Assembly: GCA_027622495.1 (NCBI GenBank)
Contig: JAQBYL010000062.1
Span: 1 to 12,974, forward strand
Reading direction: 5' to 3'
DNA from: Pseudomonadota bacterium
Lineage (GTDB): Bacteria > Pseudomonadota > Gammaproteobacteria > Pseudomonadales > Azotimanducaceae
Length of the DNA stretch: 12,974 nt
The position numbers and the translations under genes were made by a program. This document shows, piece by piece, positions 5,864-12,974 of this stretch; position 1 is the first letter of the stretch, and every line of letters starts with the position of its first letter. The notes below the pieces were generated by a model, which was not told the DNA's origin, did not search any database, and was given only the letters and a program-made list of their open reading frames with translations.

Positions 5864-7231
5864 ATGACCGTCGACTCTCATCCCGCGATCTTAAGCGTCA
5901 GTGACCTCAACCGCCAGGCACGAATTCTGCTGGAGCAGAACTTCAATATGATCTGGGTTCGCGGTGAGATATCCAACTTTCAAAAGCCCGCTTCCGGCCA
6001 CTGGTACTTCACGCTGAAGGACGAAGGTGCGCAGTTGCGATGTGCCATGTTCGTCAATCGCAACCGCGCGGTCCGACCGATGCCGAAGAACGGCCAGGAA
6101 GTGGTGGCCAGAGGGCGTGTGAGCCTTTTTGAGAATCGCGGCGAATACCAGATGATTGTCGATGCGCTGCAGGCACAGGGCGAAGGCGCATTGCGCGCCG
6201 CCTACGATGCACTTCGGCTGCGCTTGAGCGCGGAGGGCCTGTTCGACAACGATCGCAAGCTTCGCCTGCCGGAAATGCCCGGCCGACTGGTGGTCATATC
6301 ATCCTCAAGTGGTGCAGCCCTGCGCGATGTTCTGAGTGTGCTTGCGCGTCGCTACCCGGTGCTTGAGGTCATTCTGATTCCGGTGGCAGTTCAGGGTGAA
6401 AATGCTGAGCATCAGGTGATCGATGCCTTGCACCGCGCACCCGCACTGAACCCCGATATCATTCTGATCACCCGCGGCGGCGGATCCCTGGAAGATCTGT
6501 GGACATTCAATCTGGAAAGCGTGGTGCGCGCCGTGGCTGCCTGCCCGATACCCGTCGTCTCAGCGATCGGTCATGAAACGGATGTCACTATCTTCGATTT
6601 CGCTGCTGATCTGCGCAGTCCAACCCCCTCGGCGGCGGCGGAGATGATCACCCCCGACTTTATGGATCTCAGCCACCGCTTTACCCTGGCGCGTCGCAGT
6701 CTGATGCGGGTCGCGTACTCTGACATCACAACGAAACGTCATCGGCTGCTGGCGGCGCGCGCCCGGCTGATGGACCCGCGTAGAAAACTCGTTCAACAGA
6801 TGCAGCGCGCGGATGATCTCGATATGCGGCTCACAAGAGCCATGCGAATGCGTCTGGAACGGGCCCGGCACGGTTACGTGCTTGCTTCACAACGTCTCCA
6901 TGCCAGTGGTCCGCAACGGCAGATTCAAGCGGTCCGCGTCTCGGTCCATCATCTGCATTTACAGCTGCGCAACAGCATGCAGCGCAGCCTTAATCAGCAC
7001 AGAGCGCGCCTGCAAGGTCTTACGCGCACCCTTACCGCAGTCAGCCCGCAGGCAACCCTGGACCGGGGATACGCGATACTGCTGAAGGATGAGCTGCCTT
7101 TAACCAGTGTCAGCCAGACGGCTCCGGGTGATGCAATAACCGCGTATGTGCATGACGGCCGCCTTGAGATCACCGTGAACGAAACCGGTCGCAGCACGTG
7201 GTCGCAAGCGTTACGGGAGACCAGAGAGTGA
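5864..7231 (+). CDS. xseA: Exodeoxyribonuclease VII large subunit
   Basis: XseA with several XseB subunits degrades single-stranded DNA from either end to oligonucleotides, acting in repair and clearance of damaged strands. The 455-residue length equals the family norm. The N-terminal OB-fold binding domain is clear (VRGEISNFQKPASGHWYFTL, about 32-51). The catalytic region follows, with SSGAALRDVL (about 148-157), RGGGSLEDLWTFN (204-216) and SAIGHETDVTIFDFAADLR (233-251). A long Arg-rich, probably coiled-coil segment covers about residues 265-400, and the C-terminal segment contains LDRGYAIL. The ATG at 5864 is preceded by no good Shine-Dalgarno sequence. The stop overlaps the next gene by 4 bases. 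xseB is not in the window. Confidence 0.97.
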   Translation: MTVDSHPAILSVSDLNRQARILLEQNFNMIWVRGEISNFQKPASGHWYFTLKDEGAQLRCAMFVNRNRAVRPMPKNGQEVVARGRVSLFENRGEYQMIVDALQAQGEGALRAAYDALRLRLSAEGLFDNDRKLRLPEMPGRLVVISSSSGAALRDVLSVLARRYPVLEVILIPVAVQGENAEHQVIDALHRAPALNPDIILITRGGGSLEDLWTFNLESVVRAVAACPIPVVSAIGHETDVTIFDFAADLRSPTPSAAAEMITPDFMDLSHRFTLARRSLMRVAYSDITTKRHRLLAARARLMDPRRKLVQQMQRADDLDMRLTRAMRMRLERARHGYVLASQRLHASGPQRQIQAVRVSVHHLHLQLRNSMQRSLNQHRARLQGLTRTLTAVSPQATLDRGYAILLKDELPLTSVSQTAPGDAITAYVHDGRLEITVNETGRSTWSQALRETRE

Positions 7232-8061
7232 TTCAGATCAGGCACCGGGTGGCCGGTTTTTTCCTGACGATTTTTGCTACAACCGCAGCACTTTCAGAAC
7301 CGGTACCCGGCGGTATCTATGTACTGAAAGTCGACGATGATGTAGAGAGCGTCATCTATCGCGACCGCCCTGCCCTCGTGTATGACGGCCACGCAATCGT
7401 CGGCATACCACTCGCGGCGCAACCGGGGAACGATGACCTGACTCTGGTACGCAAAGGACACAAGACTAAACACACTTTCCAGATCCGGCCGAAGACCTAT
7501 ACCGAGCAACACCTGACTATCAAGAACGACCGCCAGGTGAATCCGCATAGCGAAAATCTCGACCGGATTGCCAGAGAAGCGAGCGCGCAAAACGAGAAGT
7601 ATTTGTTGCACACACAACCCGTGGGCGACATCCGGCCCTTTCTGGTCCCCACACCAGGCATCAGATCCAGTTCGTTTGGCAGTCGTCGCGTTCTGAATGG
7701 TCAGCCACGAAGTCCACACAGCGGCATGGATATTGCCGCCAACACCGGAACCCCGATCGTTGCACCTGCCCCGGCACGCGTGGTGCTCTCCGGAGATCTG
7801 TTTTTTAACGGCAACACAGTATTTCTTGATCATGGTGCGGGCCTGATCACCATGTACTGTCATCTGAGCAGAATCGACGTGGACGTGGATCAGGTCGTTG
7901 CACGTGGTGAAACTATCGGGCTGGTTGGTGCGACCGGACGGGTCACCGGACCGCATCTGCACTGGTCAGTCAGCCTGAATGGTTATCGTGTCAATCCTGA
8001 AACCGTAGTGGCGCTGTTGGCGGAAAGCCTCGACGCTCCAACACCTGCTGCAAACGAGTGA
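7228..8061 (+). CDS. Secreted M23 (LytM) family metalloendopeptidase
   Basis: This is a peptidoglycan hydrolase of the LytM type. I chose GTG at 7228 because it makes a GTGA overlap with the xseA stop and has GGGAG about 9 bases upstream; an in-frame GTG at 7198 would add 10 residues of xseA-frame sequence. The 277-residue product begins with a signal peptide (hydrophobic about residues 8-22, likely cut near A-L-S), followed by a β-rich N-terminal domain (about 25-95). The C-terminal M23 domain has all four metal/catalytic positions: HSGMD (His164, Asp168), Y-C-H-L (His212) and GPHLH (His243, His245). It is therefore expected to be an active zinc enzyme that cuts stem-peptide cross-links in the periplasm. 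The precise substrate is unknown. The tight coupling to xseA suggests shared expression, not a shared function. Confidence 0.9.
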   Translation: MIQIRHRVAGFFLTIFATTAALSEPVPGGIYVLKVDDDVESVIYRDRPALVYDGHAIVGIPLAAQPGNDDLTLVRKGHKTKHTFQIRPKTYTEQHLTIKNDRQVNPHSENLDRIAREASAQNEKYLLHTQPVGDIRPFLVPTPGIRSSSFGSRRVLNGQPRSPHSGMDIAANTGTPIVAPAPARVVLSGDLFFNGNTVFLDHGAGLITMYCHLSRIDVDVDQVVARGETIGLVGATGRVTGPHLHWSVSLNGYRVNPETVVALLAESLDAPTPAANE

Positions 8062-8098
8062 TCCGCAGCTGAATCAGAGAACAAATCCACACAACCCT

Positions 8099-8119
8099 GC
8101 TAACCACTCGCTCGTTAGC
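8099..8119. terminator. Weak hairpin between convergent M23 gene and der
   Basis: GCTAAC (8099-8104) and GTTAGC (8114-8119) form a 6-base stem with a 9-base loop overlapping the der stop codon, in the 53-base gap between convergent genes. There is no following T-run on either strand, so intrinsic termination is doubtful. Confidence 0.2.
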
Positions 8120-9488
8120 GGCGGTGTTTGATCATCCGTTCACGCTGGCGTATTTGTCTCGGAGTCAGCAGATTACGCTTACCCGCATACGGGTTATCGC
8201 TGCTTTTGAGCACGATGCTCACCGGGTTGCCAACCAGGTTCAAGGCTTCACGAAAACCGTTCTCCAGATATTTTTTGTAGCTGGCTGGCACACTTTCGGT
8301 CTGGTTACCATGAACGCTGATCCGCGGCGGGTGGCGACCGGCATTACTCGCGAACTTCAATTTGATGTGCCTGCCCTTTACACTCGGTGGTGGATGGCTG
8401 TGAACCAGGCTTTCGAGCAAACGGGTCAGCAGTGAAGTAGGCACGTCAAAGAGGCCTGCCTCATACACGGTTTTGACCTCGCCAAGAACGTGGCCCACAC
8501 CACTCCCGTGCAGAGCCGAGATATAGCGCACGGGTGCCCACGGTATAAATGTAAGCCGTCGATCCAGGGTCTGCCGGACTGCATCACGATCGTCGGCCGA
8601 AAGGCCATCCCACTTATTAACCAGAATGACAATTCCGGAACCCGCGTCAGCCGCATAGGTCAATATGTGCAGATCCTGCTCCACCAGACCTTCACTCGCG
8701 TCCAGAACCAGCGCAACCACGTGCGCACGCTCAATTGCTTCAAGACTTTTAACCACCGAAAACTTTTCTACAACGCCGTCGGTTTTCCCTTTCCGGCGCA
8801 CACCGGCCGTGTCGATCAGCACGTAGTCATCACCGTCGAATTTGAGCGGGATATCAATGGCATCGCGCGTGGTGCCCGGCATGTCCATCACCACCTGCCG
8901 CTCTTCGCCGAGCAGCCTGTTGATCAGCGTCGACTTACCCACGTTCGGTCTGCCGATAACGGCAACGCGGATACCATCGCCTTCTTCGACTTCGGTCTCT
9001 GCATTACTCACACCATGCAGAAATGCCCGTAAGGGGGCTAAGCCGCGACTATGCGCCGCAGATACAGCGAGCGGTTCATCGAAGCCCATGATTGAGAATT
9101 CGGCATCGGCAACGGCAGGGTCAACACCATCGATCTTGTTTATAACCAGTTGTACATTAGCACTCTGACGACGCAACCAATCGGCGATGTCCTGATCCCC
9201 CGCAGTGACACCCGCACGCGCATCTACAAGGAACAGCACGTAATCCGCATCTTCGAGAGCAATACTCGCCTGTTGCCGCATGATCGGCGCCAGATCATCG
9301 TCACCAAACAAACCACCGGTATCGATGAGTAGAAGGCTGCGATCATCCACGTCCATCCGACCGTACCTGCGATCGCGTGTGAGCCCGGGTATAGCCGCCA
9401 CGAGTGCATCGCGGCGTCCGGTCAGGCAGTTGAACAGCGTAGATTTGCCCACATTGGGCCGACCAACAAGAACCACGCGCGTCAGCAT
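8115..9488 (-). CDS. der: Ribosome biogenesis GTPase Der (EngA)
   Basis: Der is an essential double-GTPase needed to assemble the 50S ribosomal subunit. The 457-residue product has two complete G domains. The first shows GRPNVGKS (9-16), DTGG (56-59) and NKID (117-120); the second shows GRPNVGKS (179-186), DTAG (226-229) and NKWD (291-294). The C-terminal KH-like domain follows, ending in a basic tail (Q-R-E-R-M-I-K-H-R-R). An acidic linker (TEVEEGDG) joins the G domains, as usual. The ATG starts 2 bases after the bamB stop, making it the last gene of the rodZ-hisS-yfgM-bamB-der cluster. The order is the standard gammaproteobacterial one. Confidence 0.98.
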   Translation of the reverse strand: MLTRVVLVGRPNVGKSTLFNCLTGRRDALVAAIPGLTRDRRYGRMDVDDRSLLLIDTGGLFGDDDLAPIMRQQASIALEDADYVLFLVDARAGVTAGDQDIADWLRRQSANVQLVINKIDGVDPAVADAEFSIMGFDEPLAVSAAHSRGLAPLRAFLHGVSNAETEVEEGDGIRVAVIGRPNVGKSTLINRLLGEERQVVMDMPGTTRDAIDIPLKFDGDDYVLIDTAGVRRKGKTDGVVEKFSVVKSLEAIERAHVVALVLDASEGLVEQDLHILTYAADAGSGIVILVNKWDGLSADDRDAVRQTLDRRLTFIPWAPVRYISALHGSGVGHVLGEVKTVYEAGLFDVPTSLLTRLLESLVHSHPPPSVKGRHIKLKFASNAGRHPPRISVHGNQTESVPASYKKYLENGFREALNLVGNPVSIVLKSSDNPYAGKRNLLTPRQIRQRERMIKHRR

Positions 9489-9490
9489 GA

Positions 9491-10726
9491 CTACTTCACA
9501 CTGATATCAATGGCTTGAAGAGAGCCGGAGTTACCAAGCACAAAGACAATAGAATCTTCGACCTTCATTCTTGATCGAAGCCCGTCACCGTCCAGTTTTT
9601 TCCGCCCGAGAAGGCGCCCGTCACTCTGTGCCAGCACATGCAGGTAGCCGTCATCATCTCCCACCACCAGATAGTTACTGAACGCGACCGGCTGGGAAAG
9701 CTGACGACGTTTCAAGCTATCTTGAACCCAGATAACTTCAGCCGTCTGCTGATCGATCGCTGTAATGACATCGATGTCATCGACTATGTAGATATGGCCG
9801 TAACCTTCCACAAGATCCAGATAGGTCGAGGCTTCTTTCTCCCACAAAACGGTGCCATCAGAAGCGCGCATGGCGCTCGCTTTACCCTGAAAAGAAGCGG
9901 CGTAAAGAATCCGGTTAATCAGCAGCGGCTTGCCGTCGACGTCAACAATGCGATCGAGTTCGGATCGACCTTCTGGCACCTGCACGCGCTGCTCCCAGAT
10001 CGGTTCGCCATTGTTTGCCCGCAAGGCTGAAATTTTGCCGTTGGCAAAACCGGCGTAAACGATGCCATCTGCATACACAGGGCTGCTGGTACCGCGTAAT
10101 GTCAGGACTGGAACCTGGTTGTCGAAAGTCCAGCGCATTGCACCGGTTTCGCCCTCCAGAGCCAACAGTTGACCGTTGATAGTCTGAACAAAAACCAGAC
10201 CTTCGCCGGTTGTTGGGGACGACAGGACTTCGCTGCCGACCGGCGCGCGCCAGATTTCACTGCCGTCTGCTGCAGCCAGAGCCACCAGTGTTCCAAACGT
10301 GGTGCCGACATACACGGCACCAAGGCCTGATCCAACGCCACCGCTGACAAAACTCGGATCACGCCGGTCAATGAAATTCATCGAACTTAAAAAACCGCCC
10401 TCGACTTCACCAACATCGATCTGCCAGACGCGTTTGCCGGTGAACCGATCCTGCGCCTGCACACGGCCGTAACCGTCTGCAGCGTACACCCGATCTGCAA
10501 CAACAACCGGATCCATACGCATCCACTTCTTTCCGAGGCCATCGCCGATGCTCGCCTTCCACAGGCGCTTGATCTCTACCTCTGCATCGTACTTGGTGAG
10601 TTCAGCAGGCTCCAGGAGGTCTTCCTTCTCTTTATCGTCACCGTCAACCCATGGCAGCCAGGAAAACCAGCTGCATCCACCGAGCAGCAGCATTGCGGTA
10701 AAAAGAAATGACAGGTTACGAAGCAT
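9491..10726 (-). CDS. bamB: Outer membrane assembly lipoprotein BamB
   Basis: BamB is the β-propeller lipoprotein of the BAM complex, which folds β-barrel proteins into the outer membrane. The N-terminus is a lipoprotein signal peptide with the lipobox LGGC (Cys18), followed by S-W, which does not carry the Asp+2 inner-membrane retention signal. Repeated PQQ-like blades are visible, for example VYAADGYGRVQAQDRFTGK, LVALAAADGSEIWRAPVG, LLALEGETGAMRWTF, ISALRANNGEPIWEQ and TAIDQQTAEVIWVQ, consistent with eight blades. The length of 411 residues is slightly above the E. coli protein (392), partly from an acidic stretch after the lipobox (D-D-K-E-K-E-D). The start overlaps the end of yfgM by 11 bases. 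Confidence 0.96.
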   Translation of the reverse strand: MLRNLSFLFTAMLLLGGCSWFSWLPWVDGDDKEKEDLLEPAELTKYDAEVEIKRLWKASIGDGLGKKWMRMDPVVVADRVYAADGYGRVQAQDRFTGKRVWQIDVGEVEGGFLSSMNFIDRRDPSFVSGGVGSGLGAVYVGTTFGTLVALAAADGSEIWRAPVGSEVLSSPTTGEGLVFVQTINGQLLALEGETGAMRWTFDNQVPVLTLRGTSSPVYADGIVYAGFANGKISALRANNGEPIWEQRVQVPEGRSELDRIVDVDGKPLLINRILYAASFQGKASAMRASDGTVLWEKEASTYLDLVEGYGHIYIVDDIDVITAIDQQTAEVIWVQDSLKRRQLSQPVAFSNYLVVGDDDGYLHVLAQSDGRLLGRKKLDGDGLRSRMKVEDSIVFVLGNSGSLQAIDISVK

Positions 10727-11342
10727 TGGGTTTTGCTGTGTCGTTGACCTTGATCTCGAGAATCGGTCGTTGACCGGTCCCTCTCAACTCACCCAGAGCG
10801 CTCACATAGGATTGATGGGCAAGATCGGTGTCGCCTCTCGAAAAATGGATATCACCCTGCAACTCCTGCACATAGGATCGAAAGCCCTCGGTCCGGATCT
10901 TACCGAGGTGACTCATCGCTTCGTCGGTTCGATCGAGCTGCTGCAGCACCCGCGCCAGGCGCAAGCGCACAAAATCAGCCAGCCATTGATTGGAGGAAGC
11001 CTCTACTGCCGCGCTCAGATGCGCAGCACAAGCCTCGGTATCACCTGCCAGCAGAGATGCCTTGGCACGATACAACAGACTGAATACCTGATAAGCAGAA
11101 CCAGGATGTTTTTCGTCAATCTGTGCAGCCAGGCTTTCTCTGGTTGCATCATCTGCACTCAGAAAGGCTTCGTACAGATCAGACGCAACCGCAGTATCTT
11201 CGGCCACTGAGTTCTGGTAGCTGCGCCATCCGACTGACCCGCCAATCACCACAACCAGCCCGATCAGGAGCGCGACCCCGTTTTTCTGCCACCAGTTCTT
11301 AATCCGTTCGAGCTGTTCTTCGTCGCTGAGTACTTCAGACAC
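10716..11342 (-). CDS. yfgM: Ancillary SecYEG translocon subunit YfgM
   Basis: YfgM is a membrane-anchored TPR protein that associates with SecYEG and periplasmic chaperones such as PpiD and helps hand over exported proteins. The 208-residue product has a short cytoplasmic N-terminus (SEVLSDEEQLERIKNWWQKN), a single transmembrane helix (about residues 22-41, ALLIGLVVVIGGSVGW), and a periplasmic region of helix-turn-helix TPR-like repeats. The E-E-Q-L-E-R-I-K-N-W-W pattern before the helix is typical of the family. The start is GTG at 11342, with in-frame TGA directly upstream and a perfect AGGAGG five bases before it, so the start is secure. It lies 17 bases downstream of hisS and 11 bases overlap bamB. 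Confidence 0.93.
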   Translation of the reverse strand: MSEVLSDEEQLERIKNWWQKNGVALLIGLVVVIGGSVGWRSYQNSVAEDTAVASDLYEAFLSADDATRESLAAQIDEKHPGSAYQVFSLLYRAKASLLAGDTEACAAHLSAAVEASSNQWLADFVRLRLARVLQQLDRTDEAMSHLGKIRTEGFRSYVQELQGDIHFSRGDTDLAHQSYVSALGELRGTGQRPILEIKVNDTAKPNAS

Positions 11343-11359
11343 TCATGCCTCCTGTGTTT

Positions 11360-12628
11360 TTAACTTTGTATTGCGTTGTTGAGAAACGCCGCCAATTCAT
11401 TCAGACCCATCTCGACCTGGGCCTGATCGGTGCGCAGGAATTTAACTGCCACACGATTATTAGTCACTTCACTGTCCCCCGCGATCAGGGCCCACTGCGC
11501 GCCCGTCTGATCAGCGCGTTTAAGCTGATTTTTCAGCTTCCCGCCGCCCGCATGCAGCCTGATCCGAAGATCTGGCGCAAGCTCTCGGAGTTGCTCGATG
11601 AAATGCATGGCCCAGCCGTGCTGTGCTGGATCCACAACACAGCAGTAAACATCGGCACTCCGGGGCTCGCGCTCGGCATGATCCAGTTCGTGCAGAAGCA
11701 GCACACGCTCAAGACCGATCGCATAACCTGATCCGGGTGTCGGCTTACCGCCCAACATTTCAACCAGACCGTCGTAGCGCCCACCCGCACAGATTGTACC
11801 TTGGGATCCGAGGTCGGTAGTTACCCACTCAAAAACCGTGTCGGTGTAGTAATCCAGGCCACGAACCAGCCGGTCGTTCTGCTGATAAGGGACTTGAAGT
11901 TGATTCAGAAGTTCCTTCAGGCGTTCATAGTTCGCCACACTTTCTTCATCCAGGAAGGCGCTCATCACTGGCGCATCCTCAAGCAGCGCCTGGGTCTGCG
12001 GGTTTTTGCTGTCGAGGATACGCAGTGGATTTCTGCTCAGGCGGCGCTGACTGTCTTCGTCAAGCTGATCTATCAACGGGGTCAGATAGGTGACCAGCGC
12101 TTCGCGATAGCGCTTACGCACACTGCTGGAACCGAGCGTATTCAGTTCCAGGTGGACGCGGCGATCAATGCCCAGATCACACCATAACCGGTAGCACATG
12201 CTGATGAGTTCCGCATCGACTTCGGCACCGCCTGCACCGAACACTTCGGCACCAATCTGGTAAAACTGCCGGTAGCGGCCTTTCTGTGGTCGCTCATAGC
12301 GGAACATGGGTCCTGAGTAGAATACCCGCTGCGTCTGATTGAACAACAGACCGTGCTCCTGCAAGGCGCGAACACAGCTTGCGGTTCCTTCGGGGCGAAG
12401 CGTGATGCCGGATCCTTCCTGATCCGTCAGCGTGTACATTTCCTTTTCAACGATATCGGTGCCTTCGCCGACACCCCGACTGAAAAGTTCGGTGGCCTCG
12501 AGCAGGGGCAGATGGATTTCTTCATAGCCATAGCCGAGCATCAGATACTTGATGCGATCTTCCACCGATCGCCAGCGGCGTGCTTCATCGGGCAGTACGT
12601 CGCGCATTCCTCTGACTGATTGCACCAT
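11360..12628 (-). CDS. hisS: Histidine--tRNA ligase
   Basis: HisS charges tRNA-His with histidine. The 422-residue length is usual (E. coli 424). Class II motifs are intact: motif 2 within GPMFRYERPQKGRYRQFYQI (106-125), histidine-binding loop RGLDYYTDTVFE (256-267), AGGRYDGL (281-288) and motif 3 GYAIGLERVLLL (301-312). The C-terminal anticodon-binding domain covers about residues 328-420. The substrate-binding segment LRPEGTASCVRA (78-89) is also present. The ATG lies 3 bases after the rodZ stop, with a weak GTAGGCG in front. In many relatives ispG sits between rodZ and hisS; it is absent here. Confidence 0.98.
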   Translation of the reverse strand: MVQSVRGMRDVLPDEARRWRSVEDRIKYLMLGYGYEEIHLPLLEATELFSRGVGEGTDIVEKEMYTLTDQEGSGITLRPEGTASCVRALQEHGLLFNQTQRVFYSGPMFRYERPQKGRYRQFYQIGAEVFGAGGAEVDAELISMCYRLWCDLGIDRRVHLELNTLGSSSVRKRYREALVTYLTPLIDQLDEDSQRRLSRNPLRILDSKNPQTQALLEDAPVMSAFLDEESVANYERLKELLNQLQVPYQQNDRLVRGLDYYTDTVFEWVTTDLGSQGTICAGGRYDGLVEMLGGKPTPGSGYAIGLERVLLLHELDHAEREPRSADVYCCVVDPAQHGWAMHFIEQLRELAPDLRIRLHAGGGKLKNQLKRADQTGAQWALIAGDSEVTNNRVAVKFLRTDQAQVEMGLNELAAFLNNAIQS

Positions 12629-12631
12629 CGC

Positions 12632-12974
12632 CTACTGCCCTACGACCAGCGTCGCCACGTTGTTACGTGTATGCGGGCGCAGTGGGACGGCTTCGTCGTT
12701 AAATGCCATGGTCACACCGGGCGCATACCCGAGCAGGATTCGAAAGGGGGCATCACCAATCAGACGCAGCGTCTGGCCAGTATGGCCCAGATCGTTAAAC
12801 AGCGGTGCACCGTCTGTTGCGTTGATTTCTACCCAGCAATCTTCGCTGAATTTCATGACCAGATGATCACTTCCCTGCGCGGTAATCCGGCGCACACGCT
12901 CTCCAGCGACAGCACCTTGAGCTGCAGCATCAGGGTCGTGAGGCGCTTCGAGGGCATTCCGCTCCAAAATCGAT
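12632..12974 (-). CDS. rodZ: Cytoskeletal protein RodZ, C-terminal domain (runs off the right edge)
   Basis: The visible 113 codons, in a frame open to the window edge, read a low-complexity linker (D-P-D-A-A-A-Q-G) and then the DUF4115 periplasmic domain: HLVMKFSEDCWVEINATDG, LFNDLGHTGQTLRLIGDAPF and VTMAFNDEAV. RodZ links MreB filaments to the cell-wall synthesis machinery and sets rod shape; the N-terminal HTH domain and transmembrane helix lie outside the window. The pattern of F-x-x-D-C-W-V-E, a G-x-x-x-x-L region, and G-D-A-P-F-R-I-L-L-G is characteristic. The position immediately upstream of hisS fits the conserved rodZ-(ispG)-hisS-yfgM-bamB-der neighbourhood. A TTG at 12967 is an internal Leu codon, not a start. 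Confidence 0.88.
   Translation of the reverse strand, partial: SILERNALEAPHDPDAAAQGAVAGERVRRITAQGSDHLVMKFSEDCWVEINATDGAPLFNDLGHTGQTLRLIGDAPFRILLGYAPGVTMAFNDEAVPLRPHTRNNVATLVVGQ

Noticed and set aside
7294..7962. 222-codon minus-strand open frame opposite the M23 gene
   Set aside because: The plus strand encodes a complete M23 active site with signal peptide; the antisense frame is a by-product.
10548..11210. 220-codon plus-strand open frame
   Set aside because: It is antisense to bamB and yfgM, both recognised, with no support for coding.
1..12974. CRISPR arrays, tRNA or rRNA genes, riboswitches
   Set aside because: No regularly spaced repeats, cloverleaf or known aptamer pattern was seen; intergenic regions outside the element are mostly under 60 bases.

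Overview
The window is chromosomal DNA from a gammaproteobacterium. The support is a guaB-guaA-tadA-purL purine cluster next to a rodZ-hisS-yfgM-bamB-der cluster in the conserved gammaproteobacterial order, with divergent xseA and an M23 peptidase gene between them. All core proteins have near-canonical lengths and motifs. The species cannot be named from this sequence alone.

Layout, left to right. Positions 1-703 (minus) hold the N-terminal 234 codons of purL, cut by the window edge. tadA (minus) precedes it in transcription and overlaps it by 8 bases. Positions 1240-2776 hold a small decayed integrative element: an 11-base direct repeat at each end, a HigBA/RelE-type toxin-antitoxin pair whose toxin has an in-frame UAG, and a frameshifted, truncated tyrosine-integrase gene. 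guaA (minus, 2761-4335) follows, its last codons lying inside one of the two repeats. Next is guaB (minus, 4341-5805), which carries a frameshift near codon 233. A 58-base divergent region separates guaB from xseA (plus, 5864-7231), which overlaps an M23 metallopeptidase gene by 4 bases (7228-8061). This pair converges on the minus-strand cluster rodZ (partial) - hisS - yfgM - bamB - der (12974 down to 8115).

The most interesting reading is that the element entered the 3' tip of guaA. The far repeat (1240-1250) still carries what looks like the displaced original guaA tip (I-E-W-V-stop), whose stop codon overlaps a GTG start for tadA in a GTGA junction. Before insertion guaB, guaA, tadA and purL would thus have formed one tightly packed, translationally coupled purine/tRNA-inosine operon. 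The element splits it, supplies a replacement guaA end (I-E-W-E-stop), and appears to offer an outward promoter that could now drive tadA-purL. Copies of ATACCATG near both ends look like integrase arm sites.

The remaining genes are housekeeping: GMP synthesis (guaB, guaA), FGAM synthesis (purL), tRNA wobble editing (tadA), exonuclease VII (xseA), cell-wall hydrolysis (M23), cell shape (rodZ), histidyl-tRNA charging (hisS), envelope biogenesis (yfgM, bamB) and ribosome assembly (der).
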